64,000 nt of DNA from Reticulitermes speratus (GCA_021186555.1 JAJKFL010000042.1:12330781-12394780), one strand, 5' to 3'. Shown: positions 1 through 13,055, counted from the first letter of the stretch. A program made the numbers and translations. Notes: generated by a model from the letters alone, not told the origin.

Positions 1-330
1 AAATATTGAATTGTAGAGGTCTGGCAGAAAGAGTGATATGGATATATTTTAATTTTGTTAGGAAGGGTTTAAGTCAAATTTATGAGTGTAGCACCAAAGA
101 TTTAAAAAGAATGTCCTAACAGTCACATCCCTCTTGCTCTGCCCTCCTGACATGAATAATTGTCAAAAAGTGACAAATAGTGAGGCAGATTTGATATGGA
201 ATATGTTTTTATACCAAATTTAACACACACAATTGAACCCAGGACTTTTCACTTCAGTTATGAAATACAAAATGTGAATGTTGTTAAACTGAAATTGAAC
301 GTACCTGTAGTGAGGCATGCTCCAAGTAAC

Positions 331-393
331 AGCAGTATCCAGAGCCACATGGTGGAAACAGTTACACCCACTCCGAGTTCGATGGATTTAATA
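331..393 (+). CDS. Possible terminal exon of an upstream gene (weak)
   Basis: A short open stretch follows a possible acceptor (ctgtag, ending at 330) and runs to a TAA at about 391-393. It reads like ordinary protein sequence (RHAPSNSSIQSHMVETV). The polypyrimidine tract before it is poor and no family is recognised. It could be the last coding exon of a gene starting upstream of the window, or chance. The open frame itself extends back to an ATG at 196. Confidence 0.15.
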
Positions 394-396
394 TAA

Positions 397-1784
397 ATTT
401 ACACATATAATAATGGTAATGAAAAAGTTACATTACATCACTGTAGTGCAGAGATTGACAGTATTGAATGACTTTGTGCACTGACTAGTTATTACCATAT
501 CCTTTGAGGAGATTCTGAAACATTTGTTTGGCTGTGAATTTGTCTGATTATGTGTCATTAAAATTGATCTAGTGCTTTTAATGTAGAAAATTACACAGTA
601 AAATTAACGAGGTTAATGTAAGTTATTATAAAATACAGTGATATATGAAACTTGATCACTTAAAGTAATTTTTCACAGTAATAGGTATGATGTTTAAATG
701 GCAGAGTGTTAAGACACACCAGCATGTTATGTCTGCCTAGCATGTCCGTTGGACACTGAATGAAAGAGTCTGACAAATACGAAAGAAGCATGTTGGTGTG
801 TTTGGTTTTTGGTGGGAAAGAAGAGAGAGAGATAGAGAGAAGAGAAGTGGCTGTTTGCCAAGAAAGGGAGCTAGACAGCTAGACTGCTATTTTCAGAATC
901 CTGAGACATGTATTAGAACAAACAGGAAAAAGAGGGATACCTTAAAAGAATGTACATTGTTCTACATGAAAAAGATTCAGGCCATTGAACAAGTTTCTGT
1001 TGTATAAGACAGGAAGCTATGTTGTGTGTCCTGCAGCTCATTGAAACAATGCTGCTTTTTATATTCCAAGTTATCACTTTGGAAATTATATACAAAATGT
1101 TACATATTTTTGGCATAAACTTCAATATTTTGTGTACAGGCAGTAGTGATTTTTCTACAGTTGTAGTTTTCTGATATGTATGGCTTCTATGTTTTTTTAT
1201 ATGACACCAACCAGCACTTCTTCCTTGCTTAGATTTTTCATAGAGTGATGAAGAAGTGAAATTGTTTATTTTTTATATCACAGAATTGATGCCTATCATT
1301 GTGTGCATAATATGATTTTCTAGTTACCACCATCCAGAAAAACATGAGGAGACTGAGCAGACAGATAACAAACAGCTTATTCTGTTTCAGTTCTTTCATA
1401 TATTAGTTATGTGCTCTTCATTGCATTCCAAAGTACCCAAATGAGTCAACAGTATAGAAGGAATAAACTGAGCCTCTTTGTTGTGGAATATCACATTTAC
1501 AGAGGAAGTGGAAGGAACTAGTAGTAAAGAGAGATAGAAAATGAGGGTAGTGGATCATAAGAAGTTTACATGCAGCACATGTATATGTCAGTGTCACGTA
1601 CATCTGTTAAATGGTGGGTTTGTCTTGCACCTGTAGTGAGGTTAATGTGTATGAAATGACATCAGTGTCTAATGTGACTTGTATAAGTAAAACTGGTTCG
1701 CACTGAAAAGGAATAAATATAAGTATTCCAGTGTTTTAGTAAGCACTGCCATAAAGACACTGAAGCAGCAAAGCTTCTGTATTT
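397..1784. other. Non-coding stretch, nothing recognised
   Basis: AT-rich sequence with a short GA-rich patch near 820-845. The open frames here are short and of low complexity. I see no exon, RNA gene or complete repeat. Confidence 0.5.
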
Positions 1785-2140
1785 TCAGCCACTAAAAAGG
1801 GCAAAGTTGTCCCTGACCATGCCATAAAGGCATATAGGGGGGAGCAGAGTTATAGCTCCATGCATTCTTAACCTGAGCACCAGATGGAGGTGAGTGGTCA
1901 ACTTCATGCCCCAGCCATTTTGCCCCCCAGAAAAGAACCTTGGTACCCATTGAATAGGAGGCTGGGTGGGCCCCAAAGTCAGTCTGGACATTTGTGGAGA
2001 AGAGGAAAATCTGGTGAATTTATTAAAAGAAAAAATTAAAAACAAAAAGTCTCTTGCCTCTTCTGGGAATTGGACCCTGGATTATCCACCCCATACCCTA
2101 GTCAGCATATCAGCTATGTTGTCTTGGCTGTGGGTAAATA
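1785..2140 (-). repeat. tRNA-derived SINE, minus strand
   Basis: Read on the minus strand, the head has a tRNA-like B box (GGGTCCAATTCCC) preceded by an A-box-like segment near 2105-2140. The body shares long segments with the copies at 13.1, 19.3, 23.0 and 63.6 kb, including the cores CCTCCTATTCAATGGGTACC and GCCTTTATGGCATGGTCAG. This family supplies several of the spurious open frames in the window. An A-rich segment at 2025-2052 separates head and body. Confidence 0.7.
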
Positions 2141-2489
2141 TCTGGATTAATACTCATCAATGAAAAGGTATGTTTATGAACAATGTTATGTCAAAAAGCA
2201 GTAGTTCTCATGATTTAGGAGGAGGGCATACAAAGTGCTTGCACTTTTGCTGGCTTATACAGTATTTTAATGTAGCCTAGTATTTTTTCTCATAGCATTT
2301 ACACACAGATTTTACCTCATATTAGAAACTGTAATAGAACATGTGTACTGTCATATGTGTCCAGGTATTTAAAATTTGTTGTTGTTTAGATATTCTAGCT
2401 CTGTGGGACTGACATTGTATGTATTATTAACTCGCCTCATTATAAAATTATATGCCCTGCAGTTTATAGCTGCATGTAAATAGCTGATT

Positions 2490-2690
2490 GCATGGAAAAC
2501 TGGCCCTCAAAAGCTGATAGCTGGTTGAGGAATTTCCTGCCTTTATTGAAAACTGAAGGTCCATTACTATGTTCACAAGAGCTTACCACTGATTCTATCC
2601 TCAACCAGTTGAACCCAGTCTGCAATCTGACATATTTATGTAAGATCCATTTTAATATTATCATCATGTCTACATAGGCTTCCCACATTA
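2490..2690 (+). repeat. Interspersed repeat family R1 copy
   Basis: Contains GGTTGAGGAATTTCC, GGTCCATTACTATGTTCAC and a TTTTAATATTATCATCATGT-like tail. The same order of blocks recurs near 10.2, 13.06/13.4, 46.0, 52.2 and 58.4 kb, and on the minus strand near 10.9 and 59.25 kb. No coding potential; probably the non-coding part of a retroelement of unknown class. Confidence 0.55.
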
Positions 2691-2699
2691 TCTCTTCTC

Positions 2700-4785
2700 T
2701 TCAGATTTTCTAACTAAGATATAACTTGTGTATATTACTCCATAGGGGCTTTGTGTAACAGTAATAAGCCTTTGTGTTATGTAAAAGGTGTAAATTTCTT
2801 GACTGGCCAAGTGACTTTGCTTCTCAGTATGGACTCTGCTCCATGGAATTATTTAATTTGTGAAACTGCTGTATAACTTTTATCCAGTTGTTTCTCCCAG
2901 TAAAAGAGCTGTTCTAAATATGTAGTTTGTGTAATATGAGCACCTTCATAAATTTTAATACTCTATGGCATTACACACACAACACACACACACCAGTCAC
3001 TTTTCTTTGATTGAACATTCTTAATCTTGAGATGTTATGTAACTGCTGATAATTCCAGTGTATGGCAGTGTAAACTTATTTTTGTAGGCCCGCATGGCTT
3101 CGAAATTCTTTAAGTATTTCTGAATAAGTGAGCTACTAATATTTCATGTCAAGATTAATGGGCACAGAGTGGAGGTAGTTCTTCATATGTGTTATAAGCT
3201 TTTAAGTCAGAATGTGTACCATCAAAACATTATTCATGAATACAGCTGCAGGCAGCATTCATTTCTCTCAGTAACTGGAAATTGCATGTCATCAGTGTTG
3301 ACCAATTTATAGGTGTGAGGGAACACCAAGGTGTGGCACTTGAAGCAGTAAACATGTGGCATGAAGTGTAAATAGCAGGTATTAATTTTGACTCCATTGT
3401 GTACAGTTTAAGAAACAAACATGAATAGTTCTCTTCACATATAGAATTGAGGTCATTTCTATTATGAAATTTTTTATTGCATACAAATTAAACAACAGGC
3501 GTGTTAAGATTGAGGCCATCTGTATCATGTAATTTGGTACTGAATGTGTTAGTATTCGAGTTGTGCTGTCAGCATGATTTAGTCATTTATGGGAAGGCCC
3601 CACCTTATATGTGAAATCCATTCATAAAGTTTCCTCAGTTTCTTCTCAGTTACAGTCCATAACCTTCAATCAAGATAGGTGTCACTGTAATGAAAATTAT
3701 AATGAATGCATGAACTGTAACAGTTACACAAGAAATTTAGCTTGTTTTTATTGACACGTACTTTACTTAGACCTTTATAATTTAGATGCACATGCACAAA
3801 AGATCATTTATGGTCAAAGTGCGTGGGGTCACCATGGTACCTGCCCTTCTTGTATTATTTAAGTGCACAGGTGTTATTACTTATGCAATGACAGGTTCTT
3901 TAGATGTTCATTTTATGGGTAATCTGCTATTTCTTATACACCTTTATGAAAAGGAAGGTACTGTGGTATCCTGCTTGCAGAATATCTGATACAAAAGCAT
4001 AGAAACCTGAAATTAAGAAAAGGGCATGAGGTTTGATGCATGTCCTTAATGAAGGTCACTCATGCTGGGATGCTGAGATGTTTTGTATGAAGTGCTTCCC
4101 ATTTGCTTTCTTGCTGAGCCAGCAGCTGCATAAGGACAGCTGGCAGAAGCCTGATGTTTGTAGATGCCGCCAGTTCAGTGCAAGTGAAACCCTGTTACTA
4201 AATATGTGTATTATTATCCCACATGTATGTGTGTGTGTGCTCCTGTGTTTGAGAACAGGTGTGTAGCTGGGGATACTAATGAGCTGAAAAGACCTTTTTA
4301 TTAGTAGAGGATGTGCTGAATGGGGACAGATGTACATTATGTAAGAGGAAAGGAAGTGACAGTAATGAAAGTCTATAAAGGCATATAGCAAAGCAAGGAG
4401 AATAAAAGAGAGAAAGAGATTAAAAATACACACCAAATAAAAACCACATGTGGACTGTTTGCTTCCAGTGTACCACTACATAAAGTCATAAAGTGGATTA
4501 CATACAAAGGAGCTTTTTTGAGACAAAAATTATATTTGTTTTTGTTTATTTTATCTCCATCTCATATCCTGTATGAATGAATGGGTATCTTGTGTAGAAG
4601 AAGGTCATGCTATTTGCAGGCTATCACTTGGTGTATCAGAGAAATTATTAGCTGGCTTGTGTGTGTATCTTAATTTGGCTGTGTTGGAAGAAAGATTTAG
4701 ACTGAGATTAAAATGTGACCTAGATTGTTTTGCAGTGCAGTTAAATTAGTACTCCTTTACATGGGGATAAATAGGCTGTTTCAAC
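2700..4785. other. Non-coding stretch with small microsatellites
   Basis: AT-rich. Includes a short CA repeat near 2975-2992 and a TG repeat near 4227-4240. No exon with convincing splice sites and no recognisable protein on either strand. Confidence 0.5.
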
Positions 4786-4789
4786 ATCC

Positions 4790-4930
4790 AAATCATGGAG
4801 TATGAGATGGACAGGACATGTAGTAGGCACAGGAGAAATGAGAAATCCACACAAAATTTTGGTTATAAAATGAGAAGGGAAGATGCTGGTTGGGAGCACT
4901 ATGCATAGAGCCTGTGTGCACGTCAGTGCT
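4790..4930 (+). pseudogene. Non-LTR retrotransposon fragment (3' end of ORF2)
   Basis: The + strand translation contains MRWTGHVVGTGEMRNPHKIL followed by an in-frame stop. RWxGHVxRM is the hallmark of the C-terminal end of RTE/Jockey-type LINE ORF2 proteins. The fragment is short, interrupted by stops and clearly a relic. Confidence 0.55.
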
Positions 4931-5244
4931 TAAATGTGAGGAAAATATTAAGACAGATCTTAGGGCAGTGGAGTATAAAGTATATTGCAATGCTGTCTTG
5001 TTTTAATTATAATATATTATGAGTTCTTAAATTTGAATATTTCTGTGGCATGTCCATTGAAGACTAGAAAGTGTGGAATGATTTGTGTACAGTTTCATGT
5101 AAGGCATATGTTTGCTAAGTAAAATATCACACCTAGAAAGCATGAACTGCTGGGAAATGATCAATTTAAATTGTAATTTATACTGGTCACATAGTGTTAG
5201 GACATTGAACTGTAGGAGACTATAATAGGTGGGGAACGACGACA

Positions 5245-5405
5245 ACTGCATACAGAATTTGGTGGAAAAAAGCCTCTTGGTAAGTATCAACTTACATAGA
5301 AGACCAAGAAGGAGATGGGAGGGTGGCATTATATTGGATTCTGAGGAGGTAGTTTGTGAGAATGGGAGGTGGATGCAGCTGGCTCTGGATCATGTCCAGT
5401 AGCAG
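5245..5405 (+). pseudogene. Non-LTR retrotransposon fragment (extreme C-terminus)
   Basis: The + strand frame gives LHRRPRRRWEGGIILDSEE followed by GRWMQLALDHVQ. This matches the usual GRPRRRWEDxI...DLxEI...W..LAQDR ending of insect LINE ORF2 proteins. It may belong to the same original copy as the 4.79-kb fragment, separated by about 0.3 kb of unrelated sequence. Confidence 0.55.
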
Positions 5406-6436
5406 ATTTTGTATTAGCAGTGCTGAACTTCTTGTTTTTGCTACTGCAGTGTTTTTAGTTACAGCAAACATTTGTTCGCCTTAAATAAACACTGTCATTG
5501 TCTCATAAATTTTCCACTTCAAAGAAGTTAGATGTTTACGAGGCTCATGGAAAAAGTTGGACAGCATCCTGCTGTAGCGCACCCTATTTTAAGCACTTCC
5601 TTGGCTATTATGCCATTTTGAAACAGCAAGATCATAAGATTTATGGTATTGTTGCCGTCTGATAAGACACTTTTAGAAAAGATTTCATCATAATTGATGC
5701 AAGGGTGCAGATGTTGTTTGTACAGAGAAATTTATCTTTACTACATAATAATAGTTCTTAAACAGATCTCTAAATATTGTTTTGAGTGCACATGTACATG
5801 GGTTCAAATGAAAGCATTATTTTATGTATATGGCACAGGACTTTGAAATTCTGTGCTTTTTCTGAAGTTCCAGAGTTAATATCGTCAATGCAAAGATATA
5901 GATCACTGATTTGATACATTAATCTCCAGAAGAAACAACTTCATTTCGAATTGTTGTACACAAAATCTGTGACTTCATAACGTAGAAAACTTTAATAGTG
6001 CATCGGTTGGTGTAAAAATTTGTTTAACTAGTGAAGATGCATGGTGATAGTAACGTGAAATTTAAATAAATGCTTTCCATATACTTATGAGGCAGCTGTA
6101 TAGAGTTCAGTAAATATGTCAAAAACGTCTTTGTGAATTTCTAATATGAATACAGTCTTGATCGAACAAAGTTCCTAAATTTGTGAAATTTCCACCCTGA
6201 ATAGCATCAGTACCTTGTATATTGGAATACTTTCTGATGGATGAATAAATCAAACAGTCACTGGGTTTTCTGTTGAATAAAATCAGTAATAACAAGGGAC
6301 TCCACCTAGAACTCATAAAATCCACTCTCCTTTTGCATGCATAGTGTGGCGTCACATCACACCCATCTCCTCAGCGCGTTTATGTGCAATGCTGTTATTT
6401 CTACTTGTAGAATATTGTAGTACAAGGTTATGATTA
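5406..6436. other. Non-coding stretch, nothing recognised
   Basis: AT-rich, no supported exon, RNA or repeat. Confidence 0.5.
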
Positions 6437-6570
6437 TGAGTCTTGAAGTTTTTATGGCAATGTAGTTGATGTTACTGGGTAATCGTTTCCCAATGTTTCA
6501 AGGGAACATCAGAAAATGATTACCCAATGACATGGCTTCATATCCTAGAAGAGCAAAGTCCTTGGGGTTA
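6437..6570. mobile_element. Degenerate MITE of the TCTTCTGGGAT family
   Basis: Contains CCAATGTTTCAAGGGAAC and ends with CATATCCTAGAAGA, corresponding to the middle block (TTTCAGAGGAAC) and 3' terminal inverted repeat (CACATCCCAGAAGA) of the better copies at 35.5 kb and 57.6 kb. Heavily mutated. Confidence 0.45.
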
Positions 6571-7990
6571 TACTTGCCCCAGATGGTATAAGGTCTACCA
6601 GAGTTCATGAAAATTGGCCAACCTGTTATCAAGTTATAATGGAGAGACACACACACACACAAACACAAAGACAGTGTGAACTTATAAGCCTTATCAAAAT
6701 GTATATGCCGTGAATATGAATCAGGATATTAGGACTGTTTATTGAAGTAAGACCAGGGAGATTTTATTTACTGATGATGTATCAGGTATGAGGATTGAAT
6801 AAAAATGATGTTGAAATAGTTGTGATTGTGAATCATGGGGACAGGAAACATTTTTATGGTTGTGCTTAGGTGCTGCCCACATACTAATATTTGCTACACC
6901 AAACTGAGATGTCCACAGGGATATAAATTATCATTTTGGATCAAAAAGCATTGTGAAAATTAGTCAGCAGCATTATTATTGTCACAGCTTGCTTGGTTCT
7001 CTAATTTTAAAACCTTAAGAACTAAAATACACTTTATGTATGTTTTCATTTCTGTTTGACTACTCCATTGAAATCTTGACTCATCCTCTTAAAGAAATTA
7101 TCCTGGCTGATATATAAGGGATGCTGTAACATTAAGCCATCATCTGTATACAGTATGGTAGTATTCCTGAAAGAAAAGTTCTTGCCCAAAAATGGAATAA
7201 GAGGTGATGTAATAATAATATTTGGGTTCCATTCATCCTGAACTGTTACAGCATAAACTGGTGGTGGCCTGAGTTCTGACGTTTGCTTGCCATTTATAGG
7301 ATGACTAGATGAGTGGAAAATAATGATTTAGGAAATGAGTAGGTTATATTTATGTAGATGATGCATCATTGATGGGAGTTTGTGGAACTAATACAGGAAT
7401 CTGCAATCATATTTGTATTACACTTTAAACTGAACAAGAAATAATACCAATTTTATGTCTGTATATCATACAGCAAAAGGTGTGTCATAAGACATAAGTC
7501 AAGTTGAAGCAAGAAGTTTCTAACTGCTTTATATAGGTCAGCACTTTCTGAGCTGTTGCCATTTCCTGATCCTGATGTTGCTGTCACAAATAAAAAACGA
7601 TTGAACATGCTGTTTGTTGATGTCTGGGTGTCCAATGTGATCCCCTTGCATTTCAGCATCCGACTGTGCGCTGAGCACATGCTTACATAGCAGAGACTGT
7701 ATCACTGTGGTGTATAAATCACACTTTTTTTAAATGAACTTAAGTAAAATAATGTGTATAACCACGGCTGCTGGCACAAAATTGTATCATTGGCACCACA
7801 AACCAACATTTTATATTAAACTGTTTAGATCAACAACATATATCCCACCACCTGGAACCAGAGACTGAGAATGCATGGGTCCTTACCTCCATGCCCCTTG
7901 TGTGTTTGCATGGTGATGAGGTGTGCATAATGTCTCATTTCTGTCTTCCTCATAATCATCATCATCATCATCATTGTTGCTGCTGCATTA
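6571..7990. other. Non-coding stretch with CAT repeat
   Basis: No supported exon. A short (CAT)n tract lies near 7955-7972. A 75-codon minus-strand open frame at 7453-7680 has no recognisable similarity and no splice context, and I did not call it. Confidence 0.45.
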
Positions 7991-7994
7991 TTAT

Positions 7995-8100
7995 AATAGG
8001 GATAGCTCAGTCAAGTGTAATGGCAAGGCTACAGGCTGGATAATCGAGGAATCTGGGTTTGCTTCCAGGCTCTTAAACGAGCACCCCCACTAACAGTGGA
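7995..8100 (+). repeat. SINE head fragment
   Basis: GGGATAGCTCAGTCAAGTG resembles a tRNA A box and CTGGGTTTGCTTCCAGG a degenerate B box. The body expected downstream is absent or too diverged to see. Confidence 0.35.
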
Positions 8101-8147
8101 TGCATTCTGATTACATTTTATATTTTTAACCCTTGTAAGAAGGGAAA

Positions 8148-8315
8148 ATATAAAATTGTAGTTTTGAACCACTTTGGCCAGTGACACTGTATGTGGTTAC
8201 CAATGTTTCAGAGGAACAAACTGCCTGCAACTCCAGTTTAGAGGTGGAGGCAGTATGTTCCTTTGAAGGACTGGTACACACGTACTGCTTCACAACCCAG
8301 AAGATTACAATATGA
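8148..8315. mobile_element. MITE of the TCTTCTGGGAT family
   Basis: Contains ACCAATGTTTCAGAGGAAC, a GGTGGAGGCAGTATGTTCC block and the terminal CTTCACAACCCAGAAGATTA, in the same order as the copies at 28.9 and 35.5 kb. The left terminus is eroded. No coding capacity. Confidence 0.6.
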
Positions 8316-8402
8316 ATCTTCAACACAAAATCTCAAATCTTACATGCTTCATCAAGTTTTCATTCATACCATTGTTTTACACTAAAAAAGCAATCCCATT
8401 AC

Positions 8403-8684
8403 AGGCCTGGACAGACCCTTAGGGTTCCAGGAGGTTGAGGCTCGCAGATTTCTAGACAATTGGCACATGAAGGTGGTAAGGTCAGCCTTACGCACCGGCC
8501 GCCTTTACCCCCCCAGGAAATATTCCTGGTACTCATTTCTGTTAGAGGCTGAGTCGACCCCAGGGCCATAGTGCGACCGAAACGATTATGTCAAGGAAAA
8601 ATTCCAATGACACCATCGGGAATCGAACCCGCGATGTTCCGGTTTGTGGCGTAGTGCCTCAACCAACTGCGCCACCGCACGCCC
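8403..8684 (-). repeat. tRNA-derived SINE, minus strand (second family)
   Basis: The minus strand begins GGTGGCGCAGTTGGTTGAG, a near-ideal tRNA-type A box region, and 30-40 nt later has GCGGGTTCGATTCCCGATG, a near-ideal B box. The body (GGGGTCGACTCAGCCTC, then a tail) differs from the 13.1-kb family. The internal promoter looks well preserved, suggesting a relatively young copy. Confidence 0.8.
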
Positions 8685-8689
8685 CGTTT

Positions 8690-9720
8690 TACACTAAAAG
8701 TAAATAAAATATAAATAGGAACCACCAGAACACAGCTCCATTGTATTTGCAAAATTCAATTCTGTGTCATACATGTTTTGGCCTTATCCATTAATCTCTG
8801 TCATACTAAAACAAAATGGAAATGTTTTTTAAACGGTTTAGAATTTAATGAGATAAATATTTTATGTTAAGTTATGGTTGTACAGTTTTATCATATGAAC
8901 AGTTTTTGAGAAATAGTTTTTTATTTTAGGATATAGAATGCTTGTGTGACATCATGTGTAGGGCAGTGCCTTTTCACAAGGGCAGTTTTTTTTTGGGGGG
9001 GGGGGCTGGATATAAAAGATTTCAAAACTTTTGTTTAGTTTTAGGAAATTATAACAGTTCTTGAACTTGTTTGTAAGAAATAAGGCACTGGTGAGTAATA
9101 TGTGTGCGTGTGTGGTCCACAGAGATTAACTGCTTCACTGCAGTACCATATGGGGAAATGGCATTTGACCTAGCAAACTTCTGAAGTTCATATCACAAGT
9201 CATTAGAATATGGGTCATAGGTCGTATAACATGAGATAAGTTGGCATTGTTGTGCATTTATATATCCTATGCTCTGTGTATACTCATATATATCAGTACA
9301 TATGAATGAACTTTATCTGTTGTTTTTGACTAACTTAGCTTTTGGTTTGATGACATAACCATTGAAGCTAGGCATGTGAAATTTTGTGTGGAGATGGATC
9401 ATTTACATGCATATGCTGTTTGTAAGTCATGTATTACTACCTGGTGATGATGCAGAACTTTGAGGTTATGTGTAACAAATTTAACATATATAAAATCTCT
9501 ACTTAAGCACTGAGTTCTTTACAGAAATGAAACACTATAATAATAATGATGATAGGTAATATAGAACTAGAAATGTATGTAGTGGAAAGTAAGCTTTCAG
9601 TTCCACTCACAACTGCTTGTTTGTAGCTAGATCAGTGGCAAATGTCAGTCCACTTCACTTCTGTAGTGATTAGTACACAAGTTTAGTATTCAGGGTATTT
9701 CAAATTCATTCGCAATTAGC
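8690..9720. other. Non-coding stretch with a G-run
   Basis: AT-rich with a T8G10-like run near 8987-9005. Nothing coding recognised. Confidence 0.5.
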
Positions 9721-9723
9721 CAC

Positions 9724-9725
9724 TG

Positions 9726-9793
<68 letters not shown>

Positions 9794-9795
9794 CC
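9724..9795. repeat. (TAG)n microsatellite
   Basis: About 23 tandem TAG/GTA units with one interruption (GTATAG) near 9760. Confidence 0.95.
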
Positions 9796-9804
9796 TAAAT
9801 ATGG

Positions 9805-9990
9805 TAGGGAGGCAGGATAGCTCAGTTAGTATAGTGACTAACCTACAGGCTCAGTGTCTGAGAAATCAGGGTTAAATCTTGGCAGTTGTGGAGGCTTTTC
9901 TCATCTCCATGGTCTCTAGATCAATACTAGAACACACCCACACAATGAGTACTGGGTGCTCTTTACTCAGAGATGAAGCAGCCAGCATGT
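9805..9990 (+). repeat. tRNA-derived SINE copy
   Basis: Head GGATAGCTCAGTTAGTATAG followed by a B-box-like AGGGTTAAATCTTGGC. The body carries AATGAGTACTGGGTGCTCTT, the same core as other family members. It directly abuts the (TAG)n microsatellite. Confidence 0.6.
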
Positions 9991-10224
9991 GAAATTTCCT
10001 GCTTACCTCTCTTTGATTCCAAAGTTAACAATGCATGGATATATACAGTCACTCCCACCTAAATCTTCTTGGCAGAGTGCTGAATTAAACATCTGGATAA
10101 GTGTATCTTTATCTAAATGCCAGTATAATGGCAACCAGCTGTGAGACATGGAGAGTACAGTCAGTGCTGTGCACATTAAATATACCTCATTAACTGAAGA
10201 TAAGTAATTCCACAGAACAAATCA

Positions 10225-10375
10225 TTCTTGAGAGTCTGATTGTCTGCTAGCCAAGAAATCCCTTGCTTATTATGGTACCCAAAGGTTCACTGCCATGTTA
10301 GGAAGAACCTGGCATTGGTTGCTATCCTAAGTTAGATGAATCCAATCCATGCCCTCCTACTCTATTTCTAAGATA
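10225..10375 (+). repeat. Interspersed repeat family R1 copy
   Basis: Shares GCTAGCCAAGAAATCCCTTG and ACCCAAAGGTTCACTGCC with the copy at 52.2 kb. Confidence 0.5.
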
Positions 10376-10789
10376 ATGAACAAAATCCTACATAATTATG
10401 GTGTAATGAATTGACCTTTGTTGCAGCCCTTTAGAGATTTACTGTTGAGCCATCTTAATTTTAGGATCATTGTATGTTGCATGAAGTTGTTTCACAGCAC
10501 TTTTACATCAAAGTGTGTATGAATATATGGATAGATGGATGGAGTCATGTGTAAGTCAAGAGTGGGTGTTCCTATTCTCTGGAAACTTATCAGACTTAAC
10601 CAAATTCTACCTAGAGACTGTTCTGTAAACACTGGCATCTCTCCAAGTGGCCTCAATTTCAGTTCAGAGGCTTCTAAAAATAGAGAGCTGTATTTTTATA
10701 AATATCTAAAATTTTTGTATTATTGCATCAGGCTATTATGGGGAATCATATTTCTTAGAAGTTTGACAGGATACAGAAGTACAGAAAAA

Positions 10790-10925
10790 ATACAAGGAAT
10801 GAAGACATAAAAAGAAAGAATTAAATATCTGGTATTAATGATAAGTTGCGTAGATATGGGAAGGAATTAGTAGACCACATTCAGAGGATGGATGTTACAA
10901 GAGTATTGATGAAGTTGGCAGTGGT
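10790..10925 (+). pseudogene. LINE ORF2 C-terminal relic
   Basis: The + strand frame reads LRRYGKELVDHIQRMD, a degenerate version of the RWxGHVxRM segment of insect non-LTR retrotransposons. In-frame stops lie on either side. Confidence 0.4.
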
Positions 10926-11040
10926 ATGTAAACCCATTTGAAAAAGACATTGGGGCCAATGGGTTTCATTAAAGGCAGGGAATGTCTTGATGGACCTAAT
11001 GGTTATTAGGTTCACACAAAGTGAACTGCTACATGGTGTT
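10905..11040 (-). repeat. Interspersed repeat family R1 copy, minus strand
   Basis: Minus-strand sequence contains GTCCATCAAGACATTCCCTG and CCATTGGCCCCAATG-like blocks, diverged from the AGTCAAGAAATTCCC...GGTTCATTACCG order of the 52.2-kb copy. Confidence 0.35.
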
Positions 11041-13055
11041 ATTACATAAAATGTAATATTGGTCTAGATGACACTGAGAAACAGGCCTTCAGATTGAACG
11101 TTCATGTATCCACTTTCATTTTTATTGTGATTATATAGCATTTCTTGAACTATAGAATAATATTAGAACCTTTTCTTCTTTAAAAATTATTAACCCCTTG
11201 TCACTTGGTGTGAGGCACAGTGGTTTGTTATTTATTTTTAAACTTTGCTGGGTGAACTATGTAGAAGTTGTGTTTTTTTTTTGGCATGTTTGGTAAATGC
11301 TGGTATTATGTAATCTTTAAAGTACTTGATATAAGTGCTCTTCAGTGTTTTGTATAAAAACAAATTGTCATAAAAATCATCAGCTCATTTCCTCACTTTA
11401 GTTTTAAAGTTCAATTTTGGTGAAAGTGTACAAAATTATTTAATTTAATGAAATTAATTACTTTGTCATCTGAAGGGAGAAAAAATTCTTTCACTCGTAT
11501 CTGTCACATGAATAACTGTAACAGCTATGTACAGTAGTTAACTAATACACATGTGGCAGGATATGTTAGTGGTCTTATCTTGTGTTCAAACTTACCACAC
11601 ATAGCTATCAAATTCCTGTAAAAGTACTTCCTTCATGATTAAAAGATGACAGAGAAAGGAATGACCTTAGAAATGCATGAAATATATCATGTAGCATAAC
11701 CACAAGTGGTAACAGATTTTGATAGCCAAGCGGCATGACAGGAATTTGTGGTAAAAACTGAGTTCTTAGAACAGGGCTTCACAGATAACAAGCTGATTCA
11801 TATTGCATAGAATTCTAGTCCTGCACAGACACATTACTAGTACTGTTCCAGTTTCTTTTATTGCCAGACTGACCTCTACAGAGTGGGCAGTATTATTGTT
11901 CACTATACGGCAGTTAAATCATCCACTACATGGCTCACAGTCCGGCAATAAAAGAAATGCTTTGTGCTACTGCTATTTTATTTTTATGAACAACTTATTG
12001 CCTAAATGCTGAATCTGTCTACATTAAATTTGTTGGCTGTACTCTCAAAGGTTTGCACCATCACCTTCTTTATAATTGTTGATTTGATTTCACATGCTTA
12101 GCCACAGTGGTTCATTCGTTATTGCCACCAAACTTAAAGCTAAAGAACATTCTTGCACGGCTGCCATGTTATTTCACATTCTACAAAAATCTGCTTAAAC
12201 AAAAGTTGCATATTTTTCGAAGATCCATTACAGTACGTCATTTTGGGATTGTAAATTGTGTGTTGCTAGTGTCACTCCTAGTACACAAGTTTGTATGTAT
12301 GCCCTGTTATTATTGTTACTACTACTACTACTACTACAGATTGTAAGAAATTAGAATGCACAGTGTTGGGATGGCTCTACTGGTGCAATGTTCATACCAA
12401 GTTTCATGAAAATCAATTATGAGTAGTGTAGATTTGAAAGGAAAGTAGTTTAGAAGTAGAGTAAAGGATCTGCTCAATAAATTTTTCAGTAAGCACTGAA
12501 TATTAATTTCTTATATTTGTTTATATAGAGATAATCCCTTCTGTAACCAGTAAGAATGATACTGGATGGTGAAGTTATGTACATCACTGGAATCAGAAAG
12601 CATGAATGTGCCCCCATACACTGCAGTCTCCCTAAAGATTCTGATGCCAGCATGGTATGCACTTTTCTGAAAACATGAAAGGTTGGCAGTTCATATGTGA
12701 AGATGATACTTATGTTAGCAAACACTATTCAAGGTTTTGGTCATAAGAGCCACCATATTGTTTTGATTAGCATCTGAATGAGTCAACAGGTTGATACACA
12801 GTCTTGTTTTCATTGACACCAATTTATGCTTCATGTTTCTCCTGCTGCATTACACAGTGTTCACTAGTCTCCCAACATGATGTTCACAGTATTACATGTC
12901 ATTTCATGAGAGTGAATGTACTGAAGACACATATGTTTTATGCTTTGAAATAATTCACTAACTGCCACATGTCAAGGTAAACATGTTTTGTCCACTGTAA
13001 TAAAAATGAGAGTCCATAAAAATAGTACACAGGTGTCTTTCCTGAATGGGGCATA
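11041..13055. other. Non-coding stretch, nothing recognised
   Basis: AT-rich. Includes a short (TAC)n tract near 12318-12340 and imperfect inverted blocks near 11596-11625 and 11720-11757. No exon is supported. It is probably intronic or upstream of the HTATSF1-type gene. Confidence 0.45.

Noticed and set aside
4056..4436. 126-codon minus-strand open frame
   Set aside because: Low-complexity, hydrophobic, no splice context or family resemblance.
7950..7990. CRISPR-like or tandem array
   Set aside because: It is a simple CAT microsatellite; nothing resembling a CRISPR array or bacterial sequence is present.
9805..9880. Possible tRNA gene (GGATAGCTCAGTTAG)
   Set aside because: A box looks tRNA-like but no cloverleaf can be closed, and the downstream body matches SINE copies elsewhere.
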